DNA of 64,000 nucleotides, taken from Sclerurus mexicanus (lineage: Eukaryota; Chordata; Aves; Passeriformes; Furnariidae). Each line of letters begins with the position of its first letter. The stretch's first letter is position 1. Positions 39,481 through 51,835 of this stretch are shown in pieces. The translations under genes and the position numbers were made by a program. The stretch lies in the NCBI GenBank assembly GCA_013396755.1, contig VWZF01006901.1, positions 33,501-97,500 of the forward strand, written 5' to 3'. The notes under the pieces were generated by a model. It searched no databases. It was not told where the DNA came from and saw only the letters and a list, made by a program, of their open reading frames with translations.

Positions 39481-42299
39481 TGACCCAGCCATTTAATTTG
39501 ATGATTCCTGTCTCTCGCTTAACTCTGTGAGGAAAGCAGAGAAAGAAAAGGACTTGTGTTAATGGTACTTCTTATTTTGATGAAGGTCACAGTGTATTTC
39601 CTCTCAGTACCACCCTGTGGAGTCAATAAGGAAGAGTGCAAATTCTACAGCAGAAATTGCTAGAGAGAAGTGTGCAAAATGAAATCCTCCTGCCAGGGAA
39701 TTTCTGTCTTGAAAGATAATTTAAAAGTGTTCCCAGTATTTCCAGTACAATGCTGGGTGACCCTCGAGAGGAGATCATCTTCTGAGAGACGAGATTTCCA
39801 GCTACTCCATACAGGACAAAACAAAACTTCTGGGTAAAGGAGCTGGTGCTCCTCTCTCTAACCCACCCTTCCCCATTGTGGGTCAGGCAGAGGATATGTC
39901 CACCCTCCCAGACTCCAGCTGTGTGCTGGGCAGCATTCCTGCCTCCAGGTGATGTCTAGAAACCCTCAGCTGAGCAAAGATGGAGCAGAGGTGCTTAGCT
40001 TTCAGCCCTCCTCTAACAGCTGCTCTTGGCCTCTGCTGAGGCAACCATGGTGGGACGGGCTCAGCCATTCCACAACTTAGGTACGGATCCATGGGCTGCC
40101 AGCTGGATCACCCTAGTGGCAGATGTTTTTAATTGGATAAAAAAGCTACAATGCTGATATTTTCTAATAAGGCAGTATATACGAATGCTGTTGCCCTTCA
40201 CTGAATAGAGTCAAAGCTGGTCAATTATGTGTTTGAAGGCAGGGCTAATGCTGGCATCAGGAGCCCCCATTTAGACCAAGCACTCATGAAAATGAAGGTC
40301 TTACCTCTCTTGTTAGTGTCACCAGGGTGTGCACCGTAATCACAACAACTAAATCCTCTGGTTGTACCCAGACGTATTTGTTTAAGGACTTTTTCTCTCT
40401 AGCATCTACCAATATTGAATCTAAATAAGGACACAGACACAAGGAGGGTGAAAGTGTAAGGTCATGCTACCTGTGAAACACACAAATTGAAACAGATATA
40501 TAGATGAGATGAACATGCATAATTTCCATCTTAACCATTCTTTTCCCGTTTCTAGTCCAGTTAAAATAAAAATTATTAATCAAAACATTAATTGCTAACA
40601 AAAGATAAAAACATATAAGCCTAATATATTGCTGCTTGAGGAATGTTGCTAGTTAATGCCTATAGACCCATTTCTAGTATGTTTCAAGCAGAATTCCCCC
40701 TGCAGAGCTGTGTGGTGGAACATGGCCTGAGACAATGTTCTCTGACTACATATGTATAATACCCTTTGATATTAACAGAGGAATCCAGAACATTAGATTT
40801 GCTCTATGGCCCTAAGTGAAGGATTCTTCCTTTTGTGTCAGAGTAGCATGTATCAGCGCTTTCACTCATGGATTCTGTACATCTCCCTCAAACCAGCCCA
40901 AATAAAGCAAGCACCATGTGATCTGTCCTGGCACTGGCTCAGCAGGGTGGCATTGAACAGCTATATATATCTGGCACAATGTGGCTTACACACTGCATGT
41001 GGATTTGAACATACTAGACAGCTCACCCAGAGTGGCCCAGCACACCCACAAAAGACGGTCAGTCGTCCACAGCCACTAGCGACAGTAGGAGCAATTGCCT
41101 TCTGTATCTGCTGCTGTGCATGTGTCACTCCTGCTTATAAAGTTATCAAATGTGATGTCCCTCTCTTTAATAAAGGGGTTATCTGAGGGAAGGGAGGGGA
41201 CGTTGTTTTGGCTGGAATTTCACAAGGCACAGGTGGTACAACCAGCTGCAAGATCTTTAGTTCTTGTTGGCTGTACACCAGCTCTTGGTCTTTTCATAGT
41301 TCTTTCACTGGTAGTGAAGGAGGAGGAGTGGCAGGAAGGGACAGTGGGCCCTTGATGATGTTGTTCAGCATCAGCAGCTGTCTCAGGTTGGCATTAGGCT
41401 CTGGAACAGTTCCTCAGGAGGTGTTTATGCTGAACCATTCCCTGGTGACACTGGACGCAATAACAGAAATGGTAATGCAGCAAAACATTTATTGAAAAGA
41501 ATCTATGCAAAAGTCTGCCCCATCTCTGAATTTCCCGATGCAAAACCATTTTTTACTTTGGAAGCTGCCTGGGGTTGTACAACAAGCAAAATATGTTTCT
41601 CCATAGAAAATTATAAATTCTTCCACCATTGCTTCCCCTGAGTGCTACAGCATAAACTGCCAAAACTGGTATATGCTGCCCCCCAGCATATACCTCTAAT
41701 TAACCAGTTATTTCTAAGGCTGCTGAGAGTGGAAATTACTGGAGATAAGTAACCAGGTATCAGGTTTACACAAGATGGCATGTTCCTGAGAGAATAGAGG
41801 CAAAATTCAAATAATGTCAGGGTATGGAATTAGAAAGAAAGAAAGCTCACAAGAAGGGAAAACAGATCAGAAAGAAAAAGAGAACTAGGAAGAAACTGGC
41901 AGATACTTCTGCAGAAAGTTGGGGGTTTCCTGAGTGGAAATTTTATAGGGAGATAAGACAGAAAACTTGAGTGTAAGCAACATGGGAACTTTTTTCTCAG
42001 ACTGCTATATACTACCCTACTTCATGTCTCAAATGCCTGTGGAGATTACAGAAGGCTAACTTTGATGGCAAAATATCTTGGGAAGTTGTTTGTATTGGAT
42101 GCCCTGTTTGACTTCTTCCTCTGTTAGTGTATACATGTGTATGCTCTCAGACAGCTCCTTGGAACAATTCCTTTGAACTTCTGTAACACTTTTTGACCAC
42201 AGAAGTATGAATTGTAAGGGGGTCTTGTCAGTTGTCTTGTTCAGCCTCTAACTCGGTGCAAAGCTATTACTAATTGGCCAAATAATGCCAGCACTGGGC

Positions 42300-42316
42300 T
42301 TTTTTTTTTTTTTTTT
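42300..42316 (+). repeat. T17 homopolymer
   Basis: A run of 17 T residues at the left edge of the CR1 fragment. Confidence 0.9.
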
Positions 42317-42855
42317 CCTCAATGAGTCTTGAAAGCCTCCATAAAGGCCATGGACAGAGATACCAGCTTTTGGGTAATTTGTTCCTTCACTGGGAACTTA
42401 CTCCTCTAGTGAGTAAGCTTTCCCTGACATCTATTCTGAGTCTTCTGAGCCACAGGTCACAGCTATTGCCTCTTGTTTTACTGTCACTACCAAGAAGAGC
42501 AGCTCTGTTGTCTTTGTGACTACCCTTCAGATATTGACTAGAGACCTCCCTTTCCAGCCTCCTTTTCATCTTCTTAAGTAAGATCAGTTGCTTCAATCTT
42601 TCCTCAGTATTCATGTGCTTTAACCCTAATGATCCTGGTAGCCTTCTGCTGGGACCTTTCCAGTTTCCAAGATTGCAAGAGGTGAAATTCCAGATGGAGT
42701 TGAATAGAGGGGAGTGAAAACTTCCCTTGGTCTGCTCAGAGTGCTTTTAACATAGCATGGTAGGGACTTTGCTTAGAAAGGGTAATTTCTAATAGTACAG
42801 TGCCTAGACTGGTGATATTTGGCCTTCTTGTCATTGCCACGTTGGCTGTGAGAGA
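42317..42855 (-). mobile_element. Degraded CR1 non-LTR retrotransposon fragment (3' part)
   Basis: On the plus strand the order of recognisable pieces is that of an antisense CR1 3' region: a GGGTAATTTGTTCC block, then CTGACATCTATTCTGAGTC, ACAGCTATTGCCTCTTG, CTTCAGATATTGACTAGAG, CAATCTTTCCTCAGTATTCATGTG, GATCCTGGTAGCCTTCTGCTGG and CCAGTTTCCAAG, followed by a weaker TTGGCCTTCTTGTC piece near 42815. CR1 sense is therefore minus, and the fragment is 5'-truncated as usual for this family. Many substitutions and indels show it is old and inactive. The 75-codon minus-strand open frame inside it is a relic of the reverse-transcriptase ORF end. A T17 run lies at its left edge. Confidence 0.8.
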
Positions 42856-43599
42856 CAGAACTAACAAAGAACAGATTTGGGGAAGGCAGTTTAGAATATT
42901 TTAAACTTATTTCTGAAGTGGGGACGTACTTGTGTACTGAGAGCAAGGAAAATGTGAGTGACTGCTAACAAAGTGAAACCTGCACAAGTCATCTAGACAC
43001 TTCAGAAAATGTTATCCCAGGATTGCCTCAGTCAGTTTTCTTTTTTCTCTGTGCATAGTGTATTGTAGAAAGCTGTATAAGAGTATTTATTCAAATCCAG
43101 CAAAAATAAATCTCCTCTTTCTCTGCTAAAACAGGTTTAGATTTTTATCCTGCAAACTGATACAAAAAGCCTTGCTTCTTCACACAAGAAAAGCCTATCT
43201 CTGGGAACATTTAATATACAGAACATGTGAATAAAAAGAGGGGATGTAACATTTGTGAGATCCAGAAGCTTGTGACAGCCACTCGGAAAATGAAACACAT
43301 GTATTATGACAAAATCACAAACTGCTGGCTTGGCAGATTCCCTGGGAACGGGCAAGGAAGGTGATAGCTGCTCGAAAGTCAGAGAAAGGATCAATATTGA
43401 ATAAATCAAAACAAATATGTGATAGGTTCTGAGAATGATATAAAAATTAAATACCATTGAATTTGAGGCATGAAAATATTCAATTACTGGGCTAGTGCTA
43501 CAATCGCTGTCATATTGAGAAAAGGGGGAGGGCAGAATGAAATTACTGAAGGGGTAATAACTGGTAGTAGTCTTAATGTTTACACAGGCAGCCTGTCTC

Positions 43600-43725
43600 A
43601 ATACACTTAGCCCAGGAAGATACTTACTACTGCTTGTATTTTATGGGTGGAGAAGTTGAGGCATGGACCACAGGGTTCTTATTTGTCCAGGTCCTCTACT
43701 GGAGCTCACTGCCTGTACCCCTTTC
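43600..43725 (-). mobile_element. MIR-like SINE remnant, antisense
   Basis: TTTTATGGGTGGAGAAGTTG, AGGCATGGACCACAGGG and TTATTTGTCCAGGTC on the plus strand follow the inverted MIR core. Only the core is readable. Confidence 0.45.
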
Positions 43726-44854
43726 CCTCTGCCATCCATGACTCACCCAGCATTTCACTGTGCTTGATTTAAGCCTGGATTTGCCCAGAAGAGGAAATGC
43801 CCACTTAGTCCTACAGGGAGCAGCTTGTTTGTGGAGAGAATCTTCAAACCTAACACAAAGCAAGAGGAAAAAGGCCTTTGATACTGGTGAAAGATTGGGA
43901 TTTTCCTGCTTAGAAGCACTTTCCATTTAGAGAACTCCTCTTTGCTGTGCATCTTTTCTCTCAAATCTGCTTGCTTGCATAATTTTGTGCATTCTCAGGT
44001 GTTCTTGTCTCTTAAATTTTGTTTACATTTCACTTTAAATTAAAGTACTGAAATAGAAGTAATTACCACAAGCTTAGTGGTATATGGATGTGGTATATGG
44101 ACTTTGTGCTGGCTCTCCACATAGAGGGAATTTCACACTAGGAAGTTTTCACTGGAGACAGGCTAAGCTTTCAGAGATGAATTTCCTGAAGCAAACAACG
44201 TCTTCATTCCTTATTCTGAAGTCAATTCAGGACACTGAATGCAATACTTACGTCAGCATTTGCTAGTATTTCTTATTTGTCTCATAACTGTGTTTAGTGA
44301 GCTAATTCCCATAAAACTCTAGATGAAGAAAGCCCTGCTGTTTCTGGGAATCTCAAACTGCAAGCCCACACCTACATGTCCTGTCACTTTTCAATGCTGT
44401 GACTTACATGCATGTGAAATATGTGATCATAAGACTGAGATTTTAGAAAAATATTACCTGTAATAAATAAACAAAACATGTGAATTTCCAAAATTTCTTC
44501 ACTGGTATTTTTCTTTTTCATTTTTTCTCTCAGAAACAAGATATTATGAGTGGTATATGTTGATTTATGTTCCTTTAATGCAAGAGTATCAATGAACCTA
44601 GCAGAATGTATGGATTTTCTTTTATCCTTAACTGAGCACATAATATATTAGCAAAATGAACATATACCATCTTCAGCCTACTGAATTTCTCTCATATTTT
44701 TCAAATAACTCTACCTTGCCCTCTCCATATTTCATTAAAATAACAGCTTGTCTTAGTTTATTTGTAAGGCTATCCGTGCTATCATATTACTGCAGATTGT
44801 ACAGATAAAGATGAGGAAAAACTGGACGAACTGAAGGAATAGATGCAAGTGTAA

Positions 44855-44945
44855 TGATTATGAAGCACACTGAGATAGCTTTCAATGGAAGATGCTATAA
44901 AAGTGCAAAGCTCTATTATTATTGCTATTATTACTTTATTACAGA
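44855..44945 (+). mobile_element. MIR-type SINE tail
   Basis: GAAGCACACTGAGATAGCTT, GGAAGATGCTATAAAAGTGC and the ATTATTATT-rich end match the typical amniote MIR tail (cactttgagat...ggcgctatataagtgcaaa...attatt). Confidence 0.6.
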
Positions 44946-47573
44946 TGGTTACCACACAGATCTGTGACTGGATGAATCAAACAAATAAAAGCAAGGACTA
45001 ATTTCAGCTATTCTTTACTTGATCCTGTAAAGAGTCAATTGTTAATATATATTGGTGCTGCTCCTAGTCAGGAAGTTATGGGAGGAGATAAGATATTATT
45101 GGTTTTATCTACTGTATGTCTTACAGAGAGGGCAAATCCAGTTTCTCTTTCGTGTGGAAATATCTTGACATTTAGCTGGGGTCCTCTGATCTTGAAGCTT
45201 GAATTTTGTGTTGGAATGCATCAATATATAGACATTTGGGGCTTGGATATAGAATAAAAGTGGCGTTCTACCTAAACATTAAAGAGGCAGGGAATTGACC
45301 TTTATCTCCAAGCGGAATCTACTTAAGTATTTTTCCAGATGGGGAAAAATAGTGTGTGACTAATATGGACCTTGTTTTCTATGCTAAAGTGGGGTAGCTC
45401 TGATTGCTGCAGATCTTGGAGGCAGGTACCTGAGCAATGGCTTATAAAATTAACCTGCTGCTACTCTACACAGACCGAACCTCACTTGATATAAACTGAT
45501 GTAACACTACTAATGTCATAGTTTCTTTTGCTGACCTTATTCTCTCAGTCCAGAGCGCCAAAAATATCACAAGTGATACCACAACACCTTCAACAGAAGT
45601 GGGATAAACCTCCCAAACTGACAGCTCTGCCAGTCACATCAGTTGAGTCTGATTTGAAAGCACTACAAGACCTGTGGATATCTGTTAAGTGATATGAATA
45701 TATTCTCTAATTTGTCATTTTCTGAGCAGTTGGAGTGCAATATCACCCTCTTCTAGTCTCTCTAGAGCTGGTAACAACTGTTCATCCGGAGAGTCCCCAT
45801 ATCTTTACTTGCAGAAAATCCTCTAGATTTTTAAACATCGAGAAGTGCACTCCTCGACGCAATCCTTTGACTTTAGGTCTATTTCTCCACTTACTCTTAC
45901 AATATACTCCTGCACTGGTGTAAATCTGCTTTTAGTCTGCATTCACATGCCTGTGCCCCAGAGAGGAAAGCAGCCAAGAGCTTCTCAGCACAGCCTTCTC
46001 CAGTTAACAATACCAAGTGGGTGTTAAATAGTAAAAGACTCAATCCATGGGAGGTCAGCAATGTTTCAGAATTGGGTTTTTTTAAGTTTGAAAATTAATT
46101 AAAAGCGGAGGATGCACCCCTCTGGTCTATTGTCAAGCAGAGAACATTTACAACTGCAGTCCCAAAGTCCTGTACTCTCCTGTACCCCTTGTGGGATGGT
46201 GTAGGTTTTGGGGATGTTGAGGAAGGAAGTTTGGCCCCTTCTTCATGGTTCAGTCAGTGGTGATTATAAGGTCCTGCAGGAACCTGAAATGTTGATCCCA
46301 CAGGCTGGGAGGAGAAGACCAGGGTTTGCTTCTGTGTATGGGAGTTGCTCCAGCTGAGTCATCTAATTTTGTGTTTTCGTGCAGAGTTCAGCTGCTGAAT
46401 GGACCTTTATTAGCATGTTAAGGCCTTTACAACCCAGAACTAAAGCTTGGGATGGAGGCCAGCAGGTGTACTCCTGAATACCAAATGGCTGATTGTGAGT
46501 AAGTTGTACTATATCAGAAAACTGCCCTCTTCTCTCTCTCAGCCCTCTAAGGGTCGTTTATATTTTGGGGTGTGTAAAAATACCCATGACACTAACTTCC
46601 TCTCACATCCCTTTCAAAACAAACCCATTTGAATCAGACCATTGCAGCAACAAAATTCCAGCTAGGAGCAACAGGGAAAAAAAAGCACACACACCACGGC
46701 CATCCCCTACTTCCAAACTATCATCTTTTGCCATCAACTAAAAACCAGCAGCTTCACTTGATTTCATTTTTGGTAATAACAACAACAGAAATTTGCATCT
46801 GGGCTGACAATGTGTATAGTGAGTGTTAGCCCAGTGTGATTTGAAATTGGCAAGTTATAGCAACCCTCTGGAAAACCAGGATTTACAAGGGAAATGCTGA
46901 CAAACACTTAACTACAGTAGCGCTTGCTCTATACTATATAACACATAAAACAGTGAAATGGAACATAAGTCTCTCCTAATTATTGAAAATATTTTGGGGC
47001 TGCCTTGTGCTAAAATACTCATTTTCATCTTGTCTTTCAGATAATTTTTTTTATCTTTCAAAGCAAATTTTTTTCTAAGCCACCTATCTTTAAAAAATTG
47101 CTGCTAATCATCATTAAAAGAGCACCATTTTGCATGTGGTTTTTGGAAGGCTGTGTATAATAAGAAGAATTTCAAGGCTGTGTGGACTTGCATGACACCG
47201 TATTATTGCATGAGCAAAAAACCAATACTGAATGGTAATAACCATTTGTCAGAGGCAGCACGGAGGATTATATTATAACCCTTTGTGTGTTTGTGTGTAT
47301 CCTATATAAAGCAATCAGACACCTTCCAATTTCCAAACACCTGATAATGTTAAAGTTTATTTTATCACAGCCAAGGTTATATTTTCTTTCACTTCATAGT
47401 GACCCTAGAAAGAAGAGGAATAATGGATTGGGAACCTATTATAGCTATTCTGTGTTAAACAGCCAAGTAAAGGGCAAATATAGTTCTGTAGTGGAATCAA
47501 TCACTGAACCTATCAGTGAGAATGACCCTCCTGGCCCCCACCCTCTTCCCCGTGCCTAAGAATTTGCCATATT

Positions 47574-49252
47574 CAATCTTTAGGCTCTGAACCCAAATGC
47601 CCTTTGAAAGTGAATTTATGATCACTTCATCACACTGTCTATTAGCTCACTTTCTAACAAATAGGATTGAGAAATATATGGCAGGAACTGCAACGGCACA
47701 TTTCCAACTAATGGTTAAAATGTCAGGGCGATAATGTACAAGTGCATCTGCCCTCAAACACAAAATCAAACGCAGCTTTACAAGGGCTGTCGCCATTCCA
47801 CTTTAGTTAAAGACTTGCGAGCTTCCTTCTTCCCTTTTCCAGGGCTGCAGTTTGGAAGCTGCTGCATCTCATCAGGGCTCGGTTTGCCAGTGCTGTACTG
47901 TACTTCATTAGGCAGCTCTATTTAATGGTTTCAACAAAAGCCATCATTTTAGCCCAACTGCCTTGACTAAATTAAAATTTCCAATCTCTGTTTTAGTGTT
48001 CTGCAACTGATGTATACATAAGCAAAACTGGTCAACATCTGCCAGGGGGTTGGCCAAAAGTTCTGTAAAGATGTACTTCACATTTCTGAAGCATGTGCAA
48101 AGTAACAACGTACTTATCCTCCTGAGGGCTCTCATGATTTTACTTCACCATTTGTTCAGACACACTTTAGCAGCATATAAGCCATACAGTTGATTCTCCC
48201 CTTGGTTGCAGTTTTATCTGTAGTGTCATTTTGAGTAATTGGGGTATGGTAGCTGATCAACTTTCAGGTTTCTCATTGGCAGAAAGGGACTGTATTGGCA
48301 CCAAGAAAGAATATGATGGGTCCTCTCGGTGCCTGAGCAAGTGTCCCTCTTTTGCACTTGGCTACCCAAGGCCATTAGAAAATAAGCTTAATAAAGCAAC
48401 TCAGTGTATACATCTTAACTATTCCCAGCCAAGGGGATGCAGCTATAGAAGAAATATTTTAAACCAATATGAAAGATGGTAAATGTACATATTTAGTCAG
48501 TGATCTGTGAAAGTTTTTGAATTAGTTTTTAAAGCTTTGTTAAGACCAGAACGCACAGATGTTGAAAACAAGTTCAGATGTAGCGACAGATGGTATTTGA
48601 TTATGAAGCAGACTGTTCATATAATACAAAGATGCTGCTTCTGCCATACACAAGTAACTGCAGAGAGTGCAGTAGAAATTTTGGAAGGCAGAGCAGTTCA
48701 AGAGGTTCTTTGTGCGGCAATAACTTTCACGTTTTTCCAGCAGTGCTAGAATCCGGATAATTTTCTTTCTTTTGCAGTCAACACCCTCACTGCCCCCCCT
48801 CACCCACCCCTTCCCTTCCCCCACCCCCGCCATTTTCTCCCCTGTTGTGTAGCTGTCTTGTACTTTTTTGATCCTCTTTTCAGGTCATTTGAAATCAGAT
48901 TAAGGATTATTACACTTTATTTATATTTATGGAATAACAAAGTTCCTTAAGGTTAATAATAACAATAATAATTATTATATATTACTGATGTTATCTATAA
49001 AAGAAAGACTACCATGTTTTGGACAAATCCTGAATTTTGCAAGTGATTTAACACTATATCCAGAATCACTGGGCAGTTGTACACGTCTTTTGCTGAGGAC
49101 AACTTACATGCCTGTTTGCTGGATCTGCTACCATGTTCATCTTTGTCAAAAGTGCAGTCACCCTCCTTCCACTTCCCTTCTCCAGAGGGATGTGAGAATG
49201 ATACTGAAATTTGGAATTACAGGGAGGGAGCTGCATGAAGGGGAGGGGTGCC
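47574..49252. repeat. Tandem duplicate, copy A (probable unmerged contig overlap)
   Basis: This 1,679-base stretch recurs line for line at an offset of 1,680 bases, and I found no mismatch between the copies. It ends exactly where a single N sits. The content is non-coding: a segment rich in unique AT/TAAT motifs, a C-rich tract (48793-48832) and AT-rich sequence near 48950-48985. Short open frames in it occur twice for this reason only. Identity and the N at the joint point to an assembly artefact. Confidence 0.95.
48793..48832 (-). other. G-quadruplex-type tract (copy A)
   Basis: The plus strand is a C-rich run, so the minus strand carries at least five runs of three or more G separated by 1-3 bases. 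This meets the usual G3+ N1-7 quadruplex pattern. The same tract is at 50473-50512 in copy B. Confidence 0.7.
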
Positions 49253-49253
49253 N
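49253..49253. other. Assembly gap (single N) at the duplication joint
   Basis: One N separates the two identical copies. The placeholder is not a measured length. Confidence 0.98.
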
Positions 49254-50932
49254 CAATCTTTAGGCTCTGAACCCAAATGCCCTTTGAAAGTGAATTTATG
49301 ATCACTTCATCACACTGTCTATTAGCTCACTTTCTAACAAATAGGATTGAGAAATATATGGCAGGAACTGCAACGGCACATTTCCAACTAATGGTTAAAA
49401 TGTCAGGGCGATAATGTACAAGTGCATCTGCCCTCAAACACAAAATCAAACGCAGCTTTACAAGGGCTGTCGCCATTCCACTTTAGTTAAAGACTTGCGA
49501 GCTTCCTTCTTCCCTTTTCCAGGGCTGCAGTTTGGAAGCTGCTGCATCTCATCAGGGCTCGGTTTGCCAGTGCTGTACTGTACTTCATTAGGCAGCTCTA
49601 TTTAATGGTTTCAACAAAAGCCATCATTTTAGCCCAACTGCCTTGACTAAATTAAAATTTCCAATCTCTGTTTTAGTGTTCTGCAACTGATGTATACATA
49701 AGCAAAACTGGTCAACATCTGCCAGGGGGTTGGCCAAAAGTTCTGTAAAGATGTACTTCACATTTCTGAAGCATGTGCAAAGTAACAACGTACTTATCCT
49801 CCTGAGGGCTCTCATGATTTTACTTCACCATTTGTTCAGACACACTTTAGCAGCATATAAGCCATACAGTTGATTCTCCCCTTGGTTGCAGTTTTATCTG
49901 TAGTGTCATTTTGAGTAATTGGGGTATGGTAGCTGATCAACTTTCAGGTTTCTCATTGGCAGAAAGGGACTGTATTGGCACCAAGAAAGAATATGATGGG
50001 TCCTCTCGGTGCCTGAGCAAGTGTCCCTCTTTTGCACTTGGCTACCCAAGGCCATTAGAAAATAAGCTTAATAAAGCAACTCAGTGTATACATCTTAACT
50101 ATTCCCAGCCAAGGGGATGCAGCTATAGAAGAAATATTTTAAACCAATATGAAAGATGGTAAATGTACATATTTAGTCAGTGATCTGTGAAAGTTTTTGA
50201 ATTAGTTTTTAAAGCTTTGTTAAGACCAGAACGCACAGATGTTGAAAACAAGTTCAGATGTAGCGACAGATGGTATTTGATTATGAAGCAGACTGTTCAT
50301 ATAATACAAAGATGCTGCTTCTGCCATACACAAGTAACTGCAGAGAGTGCAGTAGAAATTTTGGAAGGCAGAGCAGTTCAAGAGGTTCTTTGTGCGGCAA
50401 TAACTTTCACGTTTTTCCAGCAGTGCTAGAATCCGGATAATTTTCTTTCTTTTGCAGTCAACACCCTCACTGCCCCCCCTCACCCACCCCTTCCCTTCCC
50501 CCACCCCCGCCATTTTCTCCCCTGTTGTGTAGCTGTCTTGTACTTTTTTGATCCTCTTTTCAGGTCATTTGAAATCAGATTAAGGATTATTACACTTTAT
50601 TTATATTTATGGAATAACAAAGTTCCTTAAGGTTAATAATAACAATAATAATTATTATATATTACTGATGTTATCTATAAAAGAAAGACTACCATGTTTT
50701 GGACAAATCCTGAATTTTGCAAGTGATTTAACACTATATCCAGAATCACTGGGCAGTTGTACACGTCTTTTGCTGAGGACAACTTACATGCCTGTTTGCT
50801 GGATCTGCTACCATGTTCATCTTTGTCAAAAGTGCAGTCACCCTCCTTCCACTTCCCTTCTCCAGAGGGATGTGAGAATGATACTGAAATTTGGAATTAC
50901 AGGGAGGGAGCTGCATGAAGGGGAGGGGTGCC
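49254..50932. repeat. Tandem duplicate, copy B
   Basis: Identical to 47574-49252 as far as I can read. Sequence unique to the right flank resumes at 50933 with TGTTTCTAGG. Copy B continues naturally into that flank, while copy A stops at the N, as expected if two contigs that overlap by about 1.7 kb were placed side by side and not merged. Confidence 0.95.
50473..50512 (-). other. G-quadruplex-type tract (copy B)
   Basis: The identical second copy of the C-rich/G-rich tract, present because of the duplicated block. If the duplication is an artefact, only one locus exists. Confidence 0.7.
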
Positions 50933-51634
50933 TGTTTCTAGGTACCAGCTTCACCCCACTGATGAGAAAGGTTCCCCCTGTGGTGGGGGCTCCAGACCCT
51001 TTCTGCCGCTGCTGTCTTTCGGCACCCCTGGGCCCCCCTTGGCCCGCTGGCTTTGGACCCCAGTACCATTGTCCAGAGTGAGGAGCATCTTACGTGGCCT
51101 CAGGCAGCACCCAGACCAGACCTTTGCATAGGGTTGTTTGCTGGCAGAGCCAGGTTTCCCACCTTGCTCCACCACAACACACCCTGACCTGCTCTTTCCC
51201 TGGGTCAGCTGCCCTGTGTCTCCACGTTCTGCAGTTAAGAGCCGGCCGTGGTGCCAGCAAAGCTCTGCTGAATACTCTGGAAATTTCTGGGAGGGCAGAA
51301 ACACCGTTTAAGCAGCAGGCCCTTCCTGATGGTGTGCACCAGCACTGAGAGACCTGGCTCATGAGCAGGGGGAAATCCTCGCCACGGAGAGTCTTGTCAA
51401 ATTCCTCTGCGGTTTCTGCAAAAGCAAATGGCTGGGTAAACAGTATTTCAGAATATTGGCTCCGGTCACTCGCAAAGATGCAAAAGGATGCCTGAAAGCA
51501 AGGTTTCTGCTAGGAGATAAAGCTGAAAAAGCAGCAGTGTGTCAATTGCACGGTATAAACCAGGGTCTTTGGAAAGGCTGCACAGGAACCTCTTGTGTGG
51601 GCTGTTAACAAGTAACGGGGGTGTTAATGAGTAA

Positions 51635-51835
51635 CGCACAGGACTGGGGGACTGGGTGCTGTTCCTGGCTCTGCAGAGGGCAGATGGGGGTCCTGGGGAG
51701 ATGGTGCCACCATCCCGTGTCTCCATTTCACTGTCTATTAAAATGGGGACTCGCAGACACCAGCATGAATAGATTTTGAGCTCAGCCTTTTAAAAGTGCT
51801 CGAGATTTTTCTCTGAAGCGCTCAATGCGTGGTGG
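51635..51835 (+). mobile_element. Near full-length MIR-type SINE remnant
   Basis: Ordered pieces: GGACTGGGTGCTGTTCCTGG CTCTGC, GTCTCCATTTCACTGTCTAT followed by TAAAATGGGGAC, then TTTTAAAAGTGCTCGAGATT and GAAGCGCTCAATGC. They match the box B, core and tail of an amniote MIR element. It lies in GC-richer sequence than most others in the window. Confidence 0.65.

Larger units (their letters stand above)
32252..42299. other. Intergenic sequence, no gene seen
   Basis: Unique AT-rich sequence with two antisense MIR remnants, one hairpin and two motif-rich candidate elements (37020-37200, 39120-39480). No coding region is supported. Confidence 0.6.
42856..47573. other. Intergenic sequence, no gene seen
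   Basis: Unique sequence with two MIR remnants. The longest open frame of the window (43137-43601, minus, 154 codons) lies here; it is hydrophobic, low in charged residues and unlike any known protein, so I regard it as chance. Confidence 0.6.

Noticed and set aside
40806..41186. Plus-strand open frame of 126 codons
   Set aside because: Overlapped by other open frames in different phases, no domain, no conservation-like signature and no gene context.
43137..43601. Longest open frame of the window (minus strand, 154 codons)
   Set aside because: Low-charge, hydrophobic translation with no recognisable domain, no splice or promoter context and no match to known families; expected by chance in 64 kb of AT-rich DNA.
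47734..50513. Repeated pairs of identical open frames suggesting a tandem gene family
   Set aside because: They are the same locus counted twice because of the duplicated block; the frames are short and match no protein.
50668..51081. Plus-strand open frame of 137 codons present only in copy B
   Set aside because: It is the copy A frame continued into GC-rich unique sequence where stops are rare; the copy A version stops at the N. No known protein.
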